Shown in pieces: positions 1-10,720 of a DNA stretch of 64,000 nucleotides (its first letter is position 1; each line of letters opens with the position of its first letter). The stretch spans positions 310,001 through 374,000 of the forward strand of contig NZ_BCZK01000002.1 of assembly GCF_001598695.1 (NCBI RefSeq), given 5' to 3'. This DNA comes from Klebsiella oxytoca NBRC 105695 (GTDB taxonomy: Bacteria; Pseudomonadota; Gammaproteobacteria; Enterobacterales; Enterobacteriaceae). Made by a program: the position numbers and the translations under genes. The notes under the pieces are model-generated. The model did no database searches and was not told the DNA's origin. It saw only the letters and a list, made by a program, of their open reading frames with translations.

Positions 1-2396
<2,396 letters not shown>

Positions 2397-2415
2397 TTAA
2401 CGGCTCCTGTTTAAG

Positions 2416-3609
2416 TTAAGACTTGGTTTGTTCTGACTGAGCGTTGCCTGCGGCTTGCTGTTTTTCATCAGAAACGACTTCCTGCGCTTTTACCTGTACG
2501 CCTGGTTTGACTTTCTGCAGACCGCTAATAATGACGCGATCGCCAGTTTTCAGCCCTTCGGTGACCAGCCATTTATCGCCAATCGCCTGAGTGGCGGTAA
2601 TCTGGCGAACTTCGACTTTATCGCCTTCGCCGACAACCATCGCGCTGGCATCGCCGCGCGGGGTACGGGTTACGCCCTGCTGCGGAACCAGAATCGCATC
2701 AGGATTTACGCCTTCTTCCAGGCGCGCGCGAACGAACATGCCGGGCAGCAGAGTGTGATCCGGGTTCGGGAAAATCGCGCGCAGCGTGATAGAACCGGTA
2801 GTCTGATCAACGGTAACGTCGGAGAACTCCAGCGTACCGTTCTGCGGATATTTCAAACCGTCGTTAGTGACCAGTTCAACCTTCGCTTTACCGTTCTCCT
2901 GCTGCAGTTTGCCGTTAGCCAGCTCTTGTTTCAGACGCAGAAAATCGTTGCTCGATTGAGTCACATCCACGTAGATAGGATCAAGCTGTTGCACGGTCGC
3001 CAGGGCAGTAGTCTGGCCGTTCTGCACCAGCGCGCCTTCCGTGACCGCGGATTTACCAATGCGGCCGCTGATCGGGGAGGTCACCTTAGTGTAGGCCAGA
3101 TTGATGCGCGCGGTTTCAACCGCGGCTTTAGCGGCGACGACGGCAGCGTTGCTCTGCTGAGCCGTGGCTACGGCAGTATCGTAATCCTGTTGGCTAATGT
3201 ACTTAGTGCCTAACAGTTTCTGGTAACGTTTAACCGTCAGCTGATCCATATTGGCGGCAGCCTGCGCTTTTGCTAAATCGCCTTTCGCGCTTTCATAGGT
3301 GGCTTGATAGGTTGCCGGATCGATTTGATAAAGAGACACGCCAGCCTGGATATCGCTGCCTTCGGTGAAGTTACGTTTCAAAATAATGCCACTGACCTGA
3401 GGACGAACTTCCGCAACGCGATAGGCGCTGGTACGGCCCGGCAGTTCAGTAGTAATTTGTAGAGGAGCGGATTTGAGCGTCACAATACCGACTTCCGGCA
3501 TTTGCTGGGCTCCTTGCTGAGCCGGTTTGTCGTCACATCCTGTTAGCGCTAAGCTGCCTGAGAGCATCAGAACGACCGCCAGAGGCGTTAACCCTCTGTT
3601 TTTGTTCAT
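2416..3609 (-). CDS. acrA: Efflux pump periplasmic adaptor lipoprotein AcrA
   Basis: Membrane-fusion protein that joins AcrB to TolC across the periplasm. The start at 3609 gives 397 aa, the same length as E. coli AcrA. A longer frame to 3669 would add 20 residues before the lipoprotein signal and is rejected. The signal peptide ends in the lipobox LTGC with the lipidated Cys at residue 25. A biotinyl/lipoyl-like half (EVRPQVSGIILKRNF), a coiled-coil hairpin (about 100-170) and beta-barrel and membrane-proximal domains follow. It is the first gene of acrAB, and its promoter region carries the AcrR operator at 3700-3723. Confidence 0.98.
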   Translation of the reverse strand: MNKNRGLTPLAVVLMLSGSLALTGCDDKPAQQGAQQMPEVGIVTLKSAPLQITTELPGRTSAYRVAEVRPQVSGIILKRNFTEGSDIQAGVSLYQIDPATYQATYESAKGDLAKAQAAANMDQLTVKRYQKLLGTKYISQQDYDTAVATAQQSNAAVVAAKAAVETARINLAYTKVTSPISGRIGKSAVTEGALVQNGQTTALATVQQLDPIYVDVTQSSNDFLRLKQELANGKLQQENGKAKVELVTNDGLKYPQNGTLEFSDVTVDQTTGSITLRAIFPNPDHTLLPGMFVRARLEEGVNPDAILVPQQGVTRTPRGDASAMVVGEGDKVEVRQITATQAIGDKWLVTEGLKTGDRVIISGLQKVKPGVQVKAQEVVSDEKQQAAGNAQSEQTKS

Positions 3610-3699
3610 ATGTAAACCTCGAGTGTCCAATTTCAAATTGTTCAGTGGCTCAATCGACCACAAACCCACTGCTGTGTTTCTATTATGGTCATGCTATGG

Positions 3700-3723
3700 T
3701 ACATACATTCACAAATGTATGTA
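3700..3723. promoter_or_regulatory. AcrR operator in the acrA/acrR divergent region
   Basis: A 24-bp palindrome with perfect 10-bp arms, TACATACATT and AATGTATGTA, separated by CACA. It matches the AcrR binding site known in E. coli and lies 28 bp upstream of acrR and 90 bp upstream of acrA, where it can control both genes. Confidence 0.9.
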
Positions 3724-3751
3724 AACGTAACCTCTGTAAACTCATCGACCT

Positions 3752-4402
3752 ATGGCACGAAAAACCAAACAACAGGCGCTTGAGACCCGGCAACATATTC
3801 TGGATGTTGCTCTGCGTTTGTTTTCGCAGCAAGGCGTATCATCCACCTCGCTGGCCGCAATTGCAAAAGCTGCCGGTGTGACGAGGGGGGCTATCTATTG
3901 GCATTTCAAAAATAAATCGGACTTATTTAATGAAATATGGGTACTGTCAGAAGCCAATATTAACGATCTCGAAGTTGAGTATCGGGCAAAATTCCCCAAC
4001 GATCCACTGTCAGTTGTGCGAGAGATCTTAGTGTATATCCTTGAAGCCACTGTGACAGAAAAACGCAGACGGCTGATGATGGAAATCATCTTTCATAAAT
4101 GTGAATTCGTCGGTGAGATGGTCACGCTGCAAGAAGCGCAGCGCATTCTTTGCCTTGAGAGCTACGACCGTATCGAACAAACATTAAAGGAGAGCATTGT
4201 CGCGAAGATGCTACCCGCCAATTTATTAACCCGCCGGGCGGCGATCCTCATGCGCAGCTATCTTTCCGGCCTGATGGAGAACTGGCTTTTGGCGCCGAAC
4301 GCCTTTGATCTGCAAAAAGAAGCGCGGGATTATGTCGAAGTCCTGCTGGAAATGTATCAATTTTGCCCCTCTCTGCGCAGTTCTGAAGGACTGGACGCTT
4401 AA
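3752..4402 (+). CDS. acrR: TetR-family repressor of acrAB, AcrR
   Basis: Local repressor of the acrAB efflux operon and of itself; binding of drugs or bile-type ligands releases it from DNA. The product is 216 aa (E. coli 215). The N-terminal TetR helix-turn-helix covers about residues 10-55, with [23 protein letters not shown] as the recognition segment. The remainder is the helical ligand-binding and dimer domain with the family phrase [14 protein letters not shown]. It diverges from acrA over a 142-bp spacer that contains its operator. No truncation or stop is seen, so the repressor should be functional. Confidence 0.97.
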   Translation: MARKTKQQALETRQHILDVALRLFSQQGVSSTSLAAIAKAAGVTRGAIYWHFKNKSDLFNEIWVLSEANINDLEVEYRAKFPNDPLSVVREILVYILEATVTEKRRRLMMEIIFHKCEFVGEMVTLQEAQRILCLESYDRIEQTLKESIVAKMLPANLLTRRAAILMRSYLSGLMENWLLAPNAFDLQKEARDYVEVLLEMYQFCPSLRSSEGLDA

Positions 4403-4410
4403 CCCGGCTA

Positions 4411-4452
4411 GCGGACACCAGAGGAATGATTCCTGCTGTCCGCCGCTATTTT
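4411..4452 (+). terminator. Probable acrR terminator
   Basis: Hairpin with arms GCGGACA (4411-4417) and TGTCCGC (4437-4443), plus an inner AGGAAT/ATTCCT pairing, followed by the weak U-tract CGCTATTTTAG. It begins 8 nt after the acrR stop. Confidence 0.55.
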
Positions 4453-4532
4453 AGTGATAACAGAAGTGCTATTCTTCGCGCTGCGACGACCCCCGGTATT
4501 CTCCGGCTTTTGCAATCACTCATGTTAACACT

Positions 4533-7500
4533 ATGCTGCATACTATCCGTTGGCGAAATGCCCTCTCTGCTGTAGTTCTTACCCTGATGCTTTTTATCGG
4601 CTGTATTAGCGTTAATTCGGCGCTGGCGGCTGATTTACCTGAACGCTCCGAGGTCCAGAGCCAGCTCACGACCCTGAACAAGCAAAAAGATTTGACTCCC
4701 CAGGACAAGCTGGTTCAGCAGGACCTGACTCAGACGCTGGAAACGCTCGATAAAATTGAGCGCATAAAGTCGGAAACGACGCAGCTGCACCAGCAGGTCG
4801 CTCAGGCGCCTGCGAAAATGAATCAGGCTATCGATAGCCTGAACGCGCTAAGCGATGTCCCCAACGACGAGGCGACGCGTAAAACGCTGAGCACCTTGTC
4901 GCTGCGCCAGCTGGAATCGCGCGTCTCTCAGACTCTGGACGATTTGCAAAACGCGCAAAACGATCTGGCGACTTATAATAGTCAGCTTGTTTCGCTACAG
5001 ACGCAGCCGGAACGCGTGCAGAATGCGATGTATTCCGCCTCTCAGCAGCTGCAGCAGATCCGTAATCGTCTGAATGGCACGACTACGGGCGAAGAGGCGC
5101 TACGTCCTACCCAGCAGAATTTGCTGCTGGCGCAGCAGGCCTTGCTGAATGCACAGATAGATCAACAGCGTAAAAGCCTGGAAGGCAACACGGTGCTGCA
5201 GGATACCCTGCAAAAGCAGCGTGACTACATCACCGCTTACAGCAATCGACTGGAGCATCAGCTTCAGCTGTTGCAGGAAGCGGTGAATAGCAAGCGCCTG
5301 ACGCTGACGGAAAAGACGGCTCAGGAAGCGGTTTCTCCGGACGAAACGGCCCGTATTCAGGCAAACCCGCTGGTCAAGCAGGAGCTGGACATTAATCACC
5401 AGTTGAGCGAAAGGCTCATTTCGGCAACGGAAACGGGTAATCAGCTGGTTCAGCGCAACATCAAAGTGAAGACCTGGCTCGATCGTGCTCTGCAATCCGA
5501 GCGCGATATTAAAGAGCAGATTTCCGTGCTGAAAGGCAGCCTGCTGCTGTCGCGTATCCTTTATCAGCAACAGCAAACGCTGCCCTCTGCGGAGGAGCTA
5601 AGCGACATGACCAACCGCATCGCCGACCTGCGCCTTGAGCAGTTCGAGGTCAACCAGCAGCGCGATGCGCTATTCCAGAGCGATGCGTATGTCGCGAAGC
5701 TGGAGGAGGGGCATAGCAGCGAGGTGAATCCCGAAGTGCATGATGCGCTTCTTGAGATTGTTGATATGCGCCGGGAACTGCTCGATCAGTTTAATAAACA
5801 GCTCGGCAACCAGCTGATGATGGCGATTAACCTGCAAATCAATCAGCAGCAGCTAATGAGCGTGTCAACCAACCTGAAAGCCATCCTGACGCAGCAGATT
5901 TTCTGGGTAAATAGCAACCGCCCGATGGACTGGGAGTGGTTTAAAGCCTTCCCGGAGGCGCTGAAAGGACAGTTTAAGGCGATGAAAATCACCGTAAACT
6001 GGGAAAAGGCCTGGCCTGCGGTATTTATCGCTTTTCTGGCCGGCCTGCCGCTGCTGCTGATTGCCGGTCTGATTCGCTGGCGTCTGAACTGGCTGAAAGC
6101 GTATCAGGCTAAGCTGGCGTCGCAGGTGGGGCAACTGCGCAACGATACGCAGCTCCACACGCCGAAAGCGATTCTTATCGATCTGATTCGGGCGCTGCCG
6201 GTGGTGCTGGTCATACTCGCCGTCGGTCTGATTCTGCTGACGATGCAGCTGAATATTAGCGACCTTCTGTGGGCCTATAGCAAGAAGCTGGCGCTATTCT
6301 GGCTGGTGTTTGGCCTGTGCTGGAAAGTGCTGGAAAAAGACGGCGTGGCGGTGAGCCACTTTAATATGCCGTCACAGCTGACCAGCCACTGGCGGCGGCA
6401 GATTGTTCGCGTGAGCCTTGCGCTGCTGCCGCTCAACTTCTGGTCGGTGATGTCGGAACTGTCGCCGCTGCACCTGATGGATGACGTTCTCGGGCAGTTC
6501 GTTATTTTCCTCAACCTGTTGCTGATCGCGGTGCTTGTCTTGCCGATGTGCCGCGAAAGCTGGCGTGATAAAGAATCTCACAGCCTGCGCCTTATCACCG
6601 TTACCGTGCTATCGATCGTTCCCATCGCCCTGATGGTGCTGACGGCAACCGGCTATTTCTATACGACGCTGCGTCTGGCCGGCCGCTGGATTGAAACCGT
6701 TTATCTGGTGATGCTGTGGAACCTGTTGTATCAGACCGTGCTGCGCGGCCTGAGCGTGGCCGCGCGGCGTATTGCCTGGCGCCGCGCGCTGGCGCGTCGT
6801 CAGCATCTGGTTAAAGAGGGGGCTGAAGGAGCCGAGCCGCAGGAAGAACCGACAATTGCTCTGGAGCAGGTTAACCAGCAAACGCTGCGTATTACGATGC
6901 TGGTGATGATCGCGCTGTTTGCGGTCCTGTTCTGGGCGATTTGGTCGGATCTCATCACCGTCTTCGCCTATCTCGATAGTATTACGCTGTGGCATTACAA
7001 CGGTACCGAAGCCGGGGTCAGCGCCGTGAAAAGCGTTACCATGGGGAGCCTGCTGTTCGCGATTGTCGCTTCGATGGTTGCCTGGGCGTTAATTCGCAAC
7101 CTGCCGGGACTGCTGGAAGTGCTGGTGCTGTCCCGACTAAATATGCGCCAGGGGGCGTCTTATGCCATTACGACAATCCTTAATTACGCCATTATCGTTA
7201 TTGGCGCGATGACGGTATTTGGCGCTCTGGGCGTCTCATGGGATAAACTACAGTGGCTGGCAGCGGCGTTGTCGGTTGGTTTAGGTTTCGGCTTACAGGA
7301 AATATTCGGTAACTTTGTTTCCGGTCTGATTATTCTCTTTGAGCGCCCGGTGCGCATTGGCGATACGGTGACCATTGGCACCTTCTCCGGCACCGTCAGC
7401 AAAATCCGCATTCGCGCCACGACCATCACCGATTTTGACCGTAAAGAGGTGATTATCCCCAATAAGGCCTTCGTGACTGAGCGTCTGATTAACTGGTCGC

Positions 7501-7874
7501 TCTCCGATACCGTCACCCGCGTTGTCATCCGCCTTGGCGTAGCGTACGGTTCTGACCTGGATAAGGTTAAAGAAGTGCTGCTTAAGGCTGCGCACGAGCA
7601 TCCGAAAGTGATGCAGGAGCCCGCGCCGTCGGTTTTCTTTACCACTTTCGGCGCCAGTACGCTCGATCATGAACTACGACTATACGTGCGCGAACTTCGC
7701 GATCGCAGCTATGCAGTGGATGAGCTTAACCGGGCGATCGATCGTTTGTGTCGTGAGAACAATATTGATATCGCCTTTAACCAGCTGGAGGTTCATCTTC
7801 GCAATGAGAAGGGCGATGAAGTCACCGAGGTGAAGCGGGATAAAGGCGACGATGCCACTCCGGCGATGAGCTAA
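4533..7874 (+). CDS. mscK: Potassium-dependent mechanosensitive channel MscK
   Basis: Large MscS-superfamily channel of the inner membrane that opens on hypo-osmotic stress and is modulated by external K+. The product is 1113 aa (E. coli 1120). It has an N-terminal signal peptide (about 1-32, ending SALAAD) and a long periplasmic coiled-coil, Gln-rich region (about 35-480). A multi-helix membrane region runs from about 490 to 900. The MscS pore helix and beta domain (LSVGLGFGLQEIFGNFVSG... FERPVRIGDTVTIG) lie near 920-970, and a cytoplasmic cage domain closes the protein. It stands alone between acrR and the convergent Rpn gene, with a strong hairpin just after its stop. Confidence 0.97.
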   Translation: MLHTIRWRNALSAVVLTLMLFIGCISVNSALAADLPERSEVQSQLTTLNKQKDLTPQDKLVQQDLTQTLETLDKIERIKSETTQLHQQVAQAPAKMNQAIDSLNALSDVPNDEATRKTLSTLSLRQLESRVSQTLDDLQNAQNDLATYNSQLVSLQTQPERVQNAMYSASQQLQQIRNRLNGTTTGEEALRPTQQNLLLAQQALLNAQIDQQRKSLEGNTVLQDTLQKQRDYITAYSNRLEHQLQLLQEAVNSKRLTLTEKTAQEAVSPDETARIQANPLVKQELDINHQLSERLISATETGNQLVQRNIKVKTWLDRALQSERDIKEQISVLKGSLLLSRILYQQQQTLPSAEELSDMTNRIADLRLEQFEVNQQRDALFQSDAYVAKLEEGHSSEVNPEVHDALLEIVDMRRELLDQFNKQLGNQLMMAINLQINQQQLMSVSTNLKAILTQQIFWVNSNRPMDWEWFKAFPEALKGQFKAMKITVNWEKAWPAVFIAFLAGLPLLLIAGLIRWRLNWLKAYQAKLASQVGQLRNDTQLHTPKAILIDLIRALPVVLVILAVGLILLTMQLNISDLLWAYSKKLALFWLVFGLCWKVLEKDGVAVSHFNMPSQLTSHWRRQIVRVSLALLPLNFWSVMSELSPLHLMDDVLGQFVIFLNLLLIAVLVLPMCRESWRDKESHSLRLITVTVLSIVPIALMVLTATGYFYTTLRLAGRWIETVYLVMLWNLLYQTVLRGLSVAARRIAWRRALARRQHLVKEGAEGAEPQEEPTIALEQVNQQTLRITMLVMIALFAVLFWAIWSDLITVFAYLDSITLWHYNGTEAGVSAVKSVTMGSLLFAIVASMVAWALIRNLPGLLEVLVLSRLNMRQGASYAITTILNYAIIVIGAMTVFGALGVSWDKLQWLAAALSVGLGFGLQEIFGNFVSGLIILFERPVRIGDTVTIGTFSGTVSKIRIRATTITDFDRKEVIIPNKAFVTERLINWSLSDTVTRVVIRLGVAYGSDLDKVKEVLLKAAHEHPKVMQEPAPSVFFTTFGASTLDHELRLYVRELRDRSYAVDELNRAIDRLCRENNIDIAFNQLEVHLRNEKGDEVTEVKRDKGDDATPAMS

Positions 7875-7879
7875 GCATG

Positions 7880-7912
7880 GCGGGGCGGTAAATACCCGCC
7901 CCGCAGATTTTA
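7880..7912 (+). terminator. mscK terminator
   Basis: Nine-bp GC stem GCGGGGCGG (7880-7888) / CCGCCCCGC (7896-7904), loop TAAATAC, then AGATTTTAA on the plus strand. It lies between the convergent mscK and Rpn-family genes. Confidence 0.8.
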
Positions 7913-8704
7913 ATGGCTGAGCGAGGAGAGTTCTTCCTGGCTCAGACCCGTCAGCTCCATCACCATCTTAGGATCCTGCCCGCTGGCGAGCATTTTCAGC
8001 GCAATGCTGTGCGAGATTTCTTTACGGCCTTTCTGTCGACTCTCCAGTCTGCCTTCTCTTCTCCCTTTTTTACGACCTTTCTCTTCCAGCCATTCGGCAA
8101 TCGCCAGCAGCGCAACCAGTATCGGTTGCAATTCGGCCAGATCGCGCTGGCGGATATGCTTTTGCAACAGTTCCAGCATCGCCATACGCTGGTGGAGGAT
8201 GAATTGATTATCTGGCATAACGGTCAGGTCCATCAGTGGAAAATCACCGCCGTACAGCGCGCTGGCAAGCTCAGGATGGTTAAAGAGATGATGCCAGTTG
8301 AGCGTATGCGGCCAGGGACTGACGGCGCCGTGATAAAACAGAATGGGGACCACAAGGGGCAACGTATCGTGGCCAGCATCAAGGTGACGCTGTATGGCTA
8401 CGAGCGTATAGCGCATCAGGCGAAAAGCCATGAACTTGTCCGGAGAGCTTTGATGTTCAATCAGCGCATAGATATATCCGGCGCCGTGCCGCGTTTGCAG
8501 AGAGTAAAGTATATCTGAGTAGCTGGAGCGCAGGTCTTCTTCGATAAAACTGCCTGAAGCCAGCTGCAGCGTACTAAGATCGCAGATACTTAAAAACTGC
8601 GCCGGGAGGTAAAGCTGTAAAAAATCGCGGGCGACCTCTTTCTGAGTCAACATTTGACGAAAAATGGCATCGTGCGGCGTACGTGAGAATCTTTCCATGA
8701 GCAT
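7910..8704 (-). CDS. Rpn-family (YhgA-like) nuclease, shortened
   Basis: Member of the Rpn/YhgA PD-(D/E)XK family, called recombination-promoting nucleases or putative transposases. The N-terminal motif TPHDAIFRQML, the catalytic-type D64 (YSDIL) and E83-x-Q85 (IEHQS) are present. The family stretch RMAMLELLQKHIRQRDL reaches residue 189. After AELQPILVALL the text jumps straight to the far C-terminal part (LAIAEWLEEKG), so about 45-50 residues normal for the family (usually about 290-300 aa) are missing. A Lys/Arg-rich tract (about 208-229) and the usual tail MVMELTGLSQEEL follow. The start may be 8704 or 8698. The gene is absent from this position in E. coli K-12; activity is uncertain. Confidence 0.85.
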   Translation of the reverse strand: MLMERFSRTPHDAIFRQMLTQKEVARDFLQLYLPAQFLSICDLSTLQLASGSFIEEDLRSSYSDILYSLQTRHGAGYIYALIEHQSSPDKFMAFRLMRYTLVAIQRHLDAGHDTLPLVVPILFYHGAVSPWPHTLNWHHLFNHPELASALYGGDFPLMDLTVMPDNQFILHQRMAMLELLQKHIRQRDLAELQPILVALLAIAEWLEEKGRKKGRREGRLESRQKGRKEISHSIALKMLASGQDPKMVMELTGLSQEELSSLSH

Positions 8705-8763
8705 TTATCCGTTTTGGTAAGGGCAGGCGATGACTCTGCCACCCCCAACGATCCGGCAACAGG

Positions 8764-8937
8764 CTACTCCGGCGCGTTTTGCGAGGCCTCTTCCGCACTT
8801 TTTACTTTGTTTTCATAATCGCGACGGATAATCTCCAGCGCAGCTAGCACGGTTTGCGCAGGGACATTATTTTCCTCAAGCAGCATGATTAAATCGACGG
8901 CCAGCTTGACCTCGTCAGGCGCATTTTCCAGCGACAT
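8764..8937 (-). CDS. rsmS: Small protein RsmS (YbaM)
   Basis: A 57-aa protein starting [20 protein letters not shown] and ending SQNAPE, clearly the YbaM/RsmS family (E. coli 53 aa). In Pectobacterium the homologue is linked to the Rsm regulatory network and exoenzyme production; its role in E. coli is not well defined. The start ATG at 8937 follows a good ribosome-binding site (GGAGGAAGAAAG). It begins 14 nt after the priC stop, so the two genes form an operon, as in E. coli. The C-terminus is more acidic and slightly longer than E. coli's. Confidence 0.93.
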   Translation of the reverse strand: MSLENAPDEVKLAVDLIMLLEENNVPAQTVLAALEIIRRDYENKVKSAEEASQNAPE

Positions 8938-8951
8938 CTTTCTTCCTCCAC

Positions 8952-9479
8952 TTAACGTGTTAATCGGGCCAGCCTGTTTTCAATTTTTTCCAGCGCGTCG
9001 CGACAGCGGGCAAGGCGTGCGGCGTAGGCGTCAACTTCTTTTGCCAGCCGCTGCTGTTCATCAAGAGATGTGACTTGCGCCAGCTGTCTTTGGCGATCGT
9101 TGCGCATGGCCAGCAGACGCCGCTCATATTCCTGATGCTGGATACGCCGGCGCTGCCAGCGGCTAAGCGTCGGCGAAGCGCTATCCCAGGCGCGTAACGA
9201 CCAGGTGGCCGTTTCCCGGCTAATGGCGGCGATTTGGGCCACAAGATGTTCCGCCAGCCAGGCAACCTGGGGGAGCTGCTGGCGTTCGACCGCCAGCTTT
9301 AACTCCGTTAAACGATCGCTGGCCTCATTGAGATAAGCCTGCATCTGCGTGCTGCGGGTCCGAAACAGCTGGCGATCGAAACGCGGGCTGAGGGTCGCGT
9401 GATTCGCCATTGGCGCTACCCGGACGGCCAGCTCCGCAAGCTGATTTTCCAACGAATGTAAAAGCCGGGTGGTTTTCAA
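8952..9479 (-). CDS. priC: Primosomal replication protein PriC, TTG start
   Basis: Replication-restart factor that loads DnaB on stalled forks together with Rep or PriA. A start at the TTG at 9479 gives exactly 175 aa, the E. coli length, aligns [14 protein letters not shown] with E. coli MKTALLLEKLEGQL, and has GGAGGAGTTAT directly upstream. A longer frame from 9506 would read through that ribosome-binding site and is rejected. The conserved middle [16 protein letters not shown] and the C-terminus [17 protein letters not shown] are intact. It is the first gene of priC-rsmS and diverges from ybaN. Confidence 0.95.
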   Translation of the reverse strand: MKTTRLLHSLENQLAELAVRVAPMANHATLSPRFDRQLFRTRSTQMQAYLNEASDRLTELKLAVERQQLPQVAWLAEHLVAQIAAISRETATWSLRAWDSASPTLSRWQRRRIQHQEYERRLLAMRNDRQRQLAQVTSLDEQQRLAKEVDAYAARLARCRDALEKIENRLARLTR

Positions 9480-9548
9480 ATAACTCCTCCATCCCCTGAT
9501 AAGCAACTGTGCTACATTAGCGTTATCTTCTTGATAACGATTCGCATT

Positions 9549-9926
9549 ATGCCACGTATTATTTTGATCATCATTGGCTGGCTGGCGGTAGCGCTGGGAA
9601 CGCTGGGCGTATTTTTACCGCTACTGCCGACGACGCCTTTTATCCTGCTTGCCGCCTGGTGCTTTGCGCGCTCGTCGCCGCGTTTTCACCACTGGCTTTT
9701 GTACCGCTCATGGTTTGGCGGTTACCTGCGTCACTGGCAGAAATACCGCGCCATGCCGCCGGGAGCGAAGCCGCGCGCGATAGCGATGATTTTGCTGACC
9801 TTTGCTATTTCCCTGTGGCTGGTTAATCTTACTTGGGTGCGCATCTTGCTGCTGATCATTCTGGCCTGTCTGCTGATATTTATGTGGCGCATTCCGGTGG
9901 TTGATGCAAAGCAACAAAAGCACTGA
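9549..9926 (+). CDS. ybaN: Inner-membrane protein YbaN (DUF454)
   Basis: Small DUF454 membrane protein of unknown function. The start at 9549 gives 125 aa, the same as E. coli YbaN; an upstream in-frame start at 9531 lacks family support. Two hydrophobic segments flank the signature LPLLPTTPFILLAAWCFARSSPRFHHWL (about 23-50): one at residues 3-20 and a second, hairpin-like pair at about 82-115. The tail VDAKQQKH is charged and probably cytoplasmic. It lies between divergent priC and downstream apt, the same neighbourhood as in E. coli. Confidence 0.93.
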   Translation: MPRIILIIIGWLAVALGTLGVFLPLLPTTPFILLAAWCFARSSPRFHHWLLYRSWFGGYLRHWQKYRAMPPGAKPRAIAMILLTFAISLWLVNLTWVRILLLIILACLLIFMWRIPVVDAKQQKH

Positions 9927-10076
9927 TGCGCAATAATGATGGTTGCAATTGTCGCTGACAGCCAGTAAATTCTGGCGTTTTCGAGCGCGGGTAAGCCTGG
10001 TCAAAGGTTAAACAAATGTTTCTTTGGCCCATTTGGCATGCCCGTGAGTAATACCGTTTTAATCAGGCATACACTT

Positions 10077-10628
10077 ATGACCGCAACAGCACAGCAGCTT
10101 GAATATCTGAAGAACAGCATCCAAAGCATCCAGGACTATCCGAAACCTGGCATCCTTTTCCGTGATGTCACCAGCTTGCTGGAAGACCCGAAGGCCTATG
10201 CGCTCAGCATTGAACTGCTGGCCGAGCGTTATAAAGACGCGGGTATTACCAAAGTGGTGGGCACCGAAGCGCGTGGCTTCTTGTTTGGCGCACCGGTTGC
10301 GCTGGCGCTGGGCGTAGGCTTTGTTCCGGTACGCAAGCCGCGTAAGCTGCCGCGTGAGACCATCGCAGAAAGCTACGAGCTTGAGTACGGCACCGATCAG
10401 CTGGAAATCCATGTCGATGCGATCAAAGAAGGCGATAAAGTCCTGGTGGTTGACGATCTGCTGGCAACCGGCGGCACCATCGACGCCACCGTGAAGCTTA
10501 TCCGTCGCCTGGGCGGTGAAGTGCACGATGCGGCTTTTATTATCAATCTGTTCGATCTGGGCGGCGAGCAGCGTCTGGAAAAACTGGGAATTAACTGCTA
10601 TAGCCTGGTCCCTTTCCCGGGTCACTAA
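10077..10628 (+). CDS. apt: Adenine phosphoribosyltransferase
   Basis: Salvages adenine to AMP with PRPP in the cytoplasm. The start [11 protein letters not shown] at 10077 gives 183 aa as in E. coli; the upstream in-frame start at 10038 is rejected on length. The PRPP-binding loop [13 protein letters not shown] is at residues 122-134, and the adenine-side motif [10 protein letters not shown] is at about 62-71. One difference from E. coli is Arg89 in VRKPRKLP where E. coli has Gly (RKPGKLP). This may be a lineage marker rather than a defect, since the catalytic loop is intact. It lies upstream of dnaX in the same direction, with a 92-bp spacer holding a hairpin. Confidence 0.97.
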   Translation: MTATAQQLEYLKNSIQSIQDYPKPGILFRDVTSLLEDPKAYALSIELLAERYKDAGITKVVGTEARGFLFGAPVALALGVGFVPVRKPRKLPRETIAESYELEYGTDQLEIHVDAIKEGDKVLVVDDLLATGGTIDATVKLIRRLGGEVHDAAFIINLFDLGGEQRLEKLGINCYSLVPFPGH

Positions 10629-10644
10629 GCAAATCCCTCCACAT

Positions 10645-10667
10645 AGCCTCGCTGATTGAGCGGGGCT
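10645..10667 (+). terminator. Hairpin between apt and dnaX
   Basis: Nine-bp stem AGCCTCGCT / AGCGGGGCT (one G-U pair) with loop GATTG, 16 nt after the apt stop. No U-tract follows, so it may attenuate or stabilise rather than terminate. Confidence 0.35.
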
Positions 10668-10720
10668 GTGATAGCATGACCCCCTCGTGATTTCACCTTC
10701 CAGCGTTTCAGAGCCAGCCC

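Noticed and set aside
9531-9548. Six-codon N-terminal extension of ybaN
   Set aside because: E. coli homologue length and hydrophobic start support 9549.
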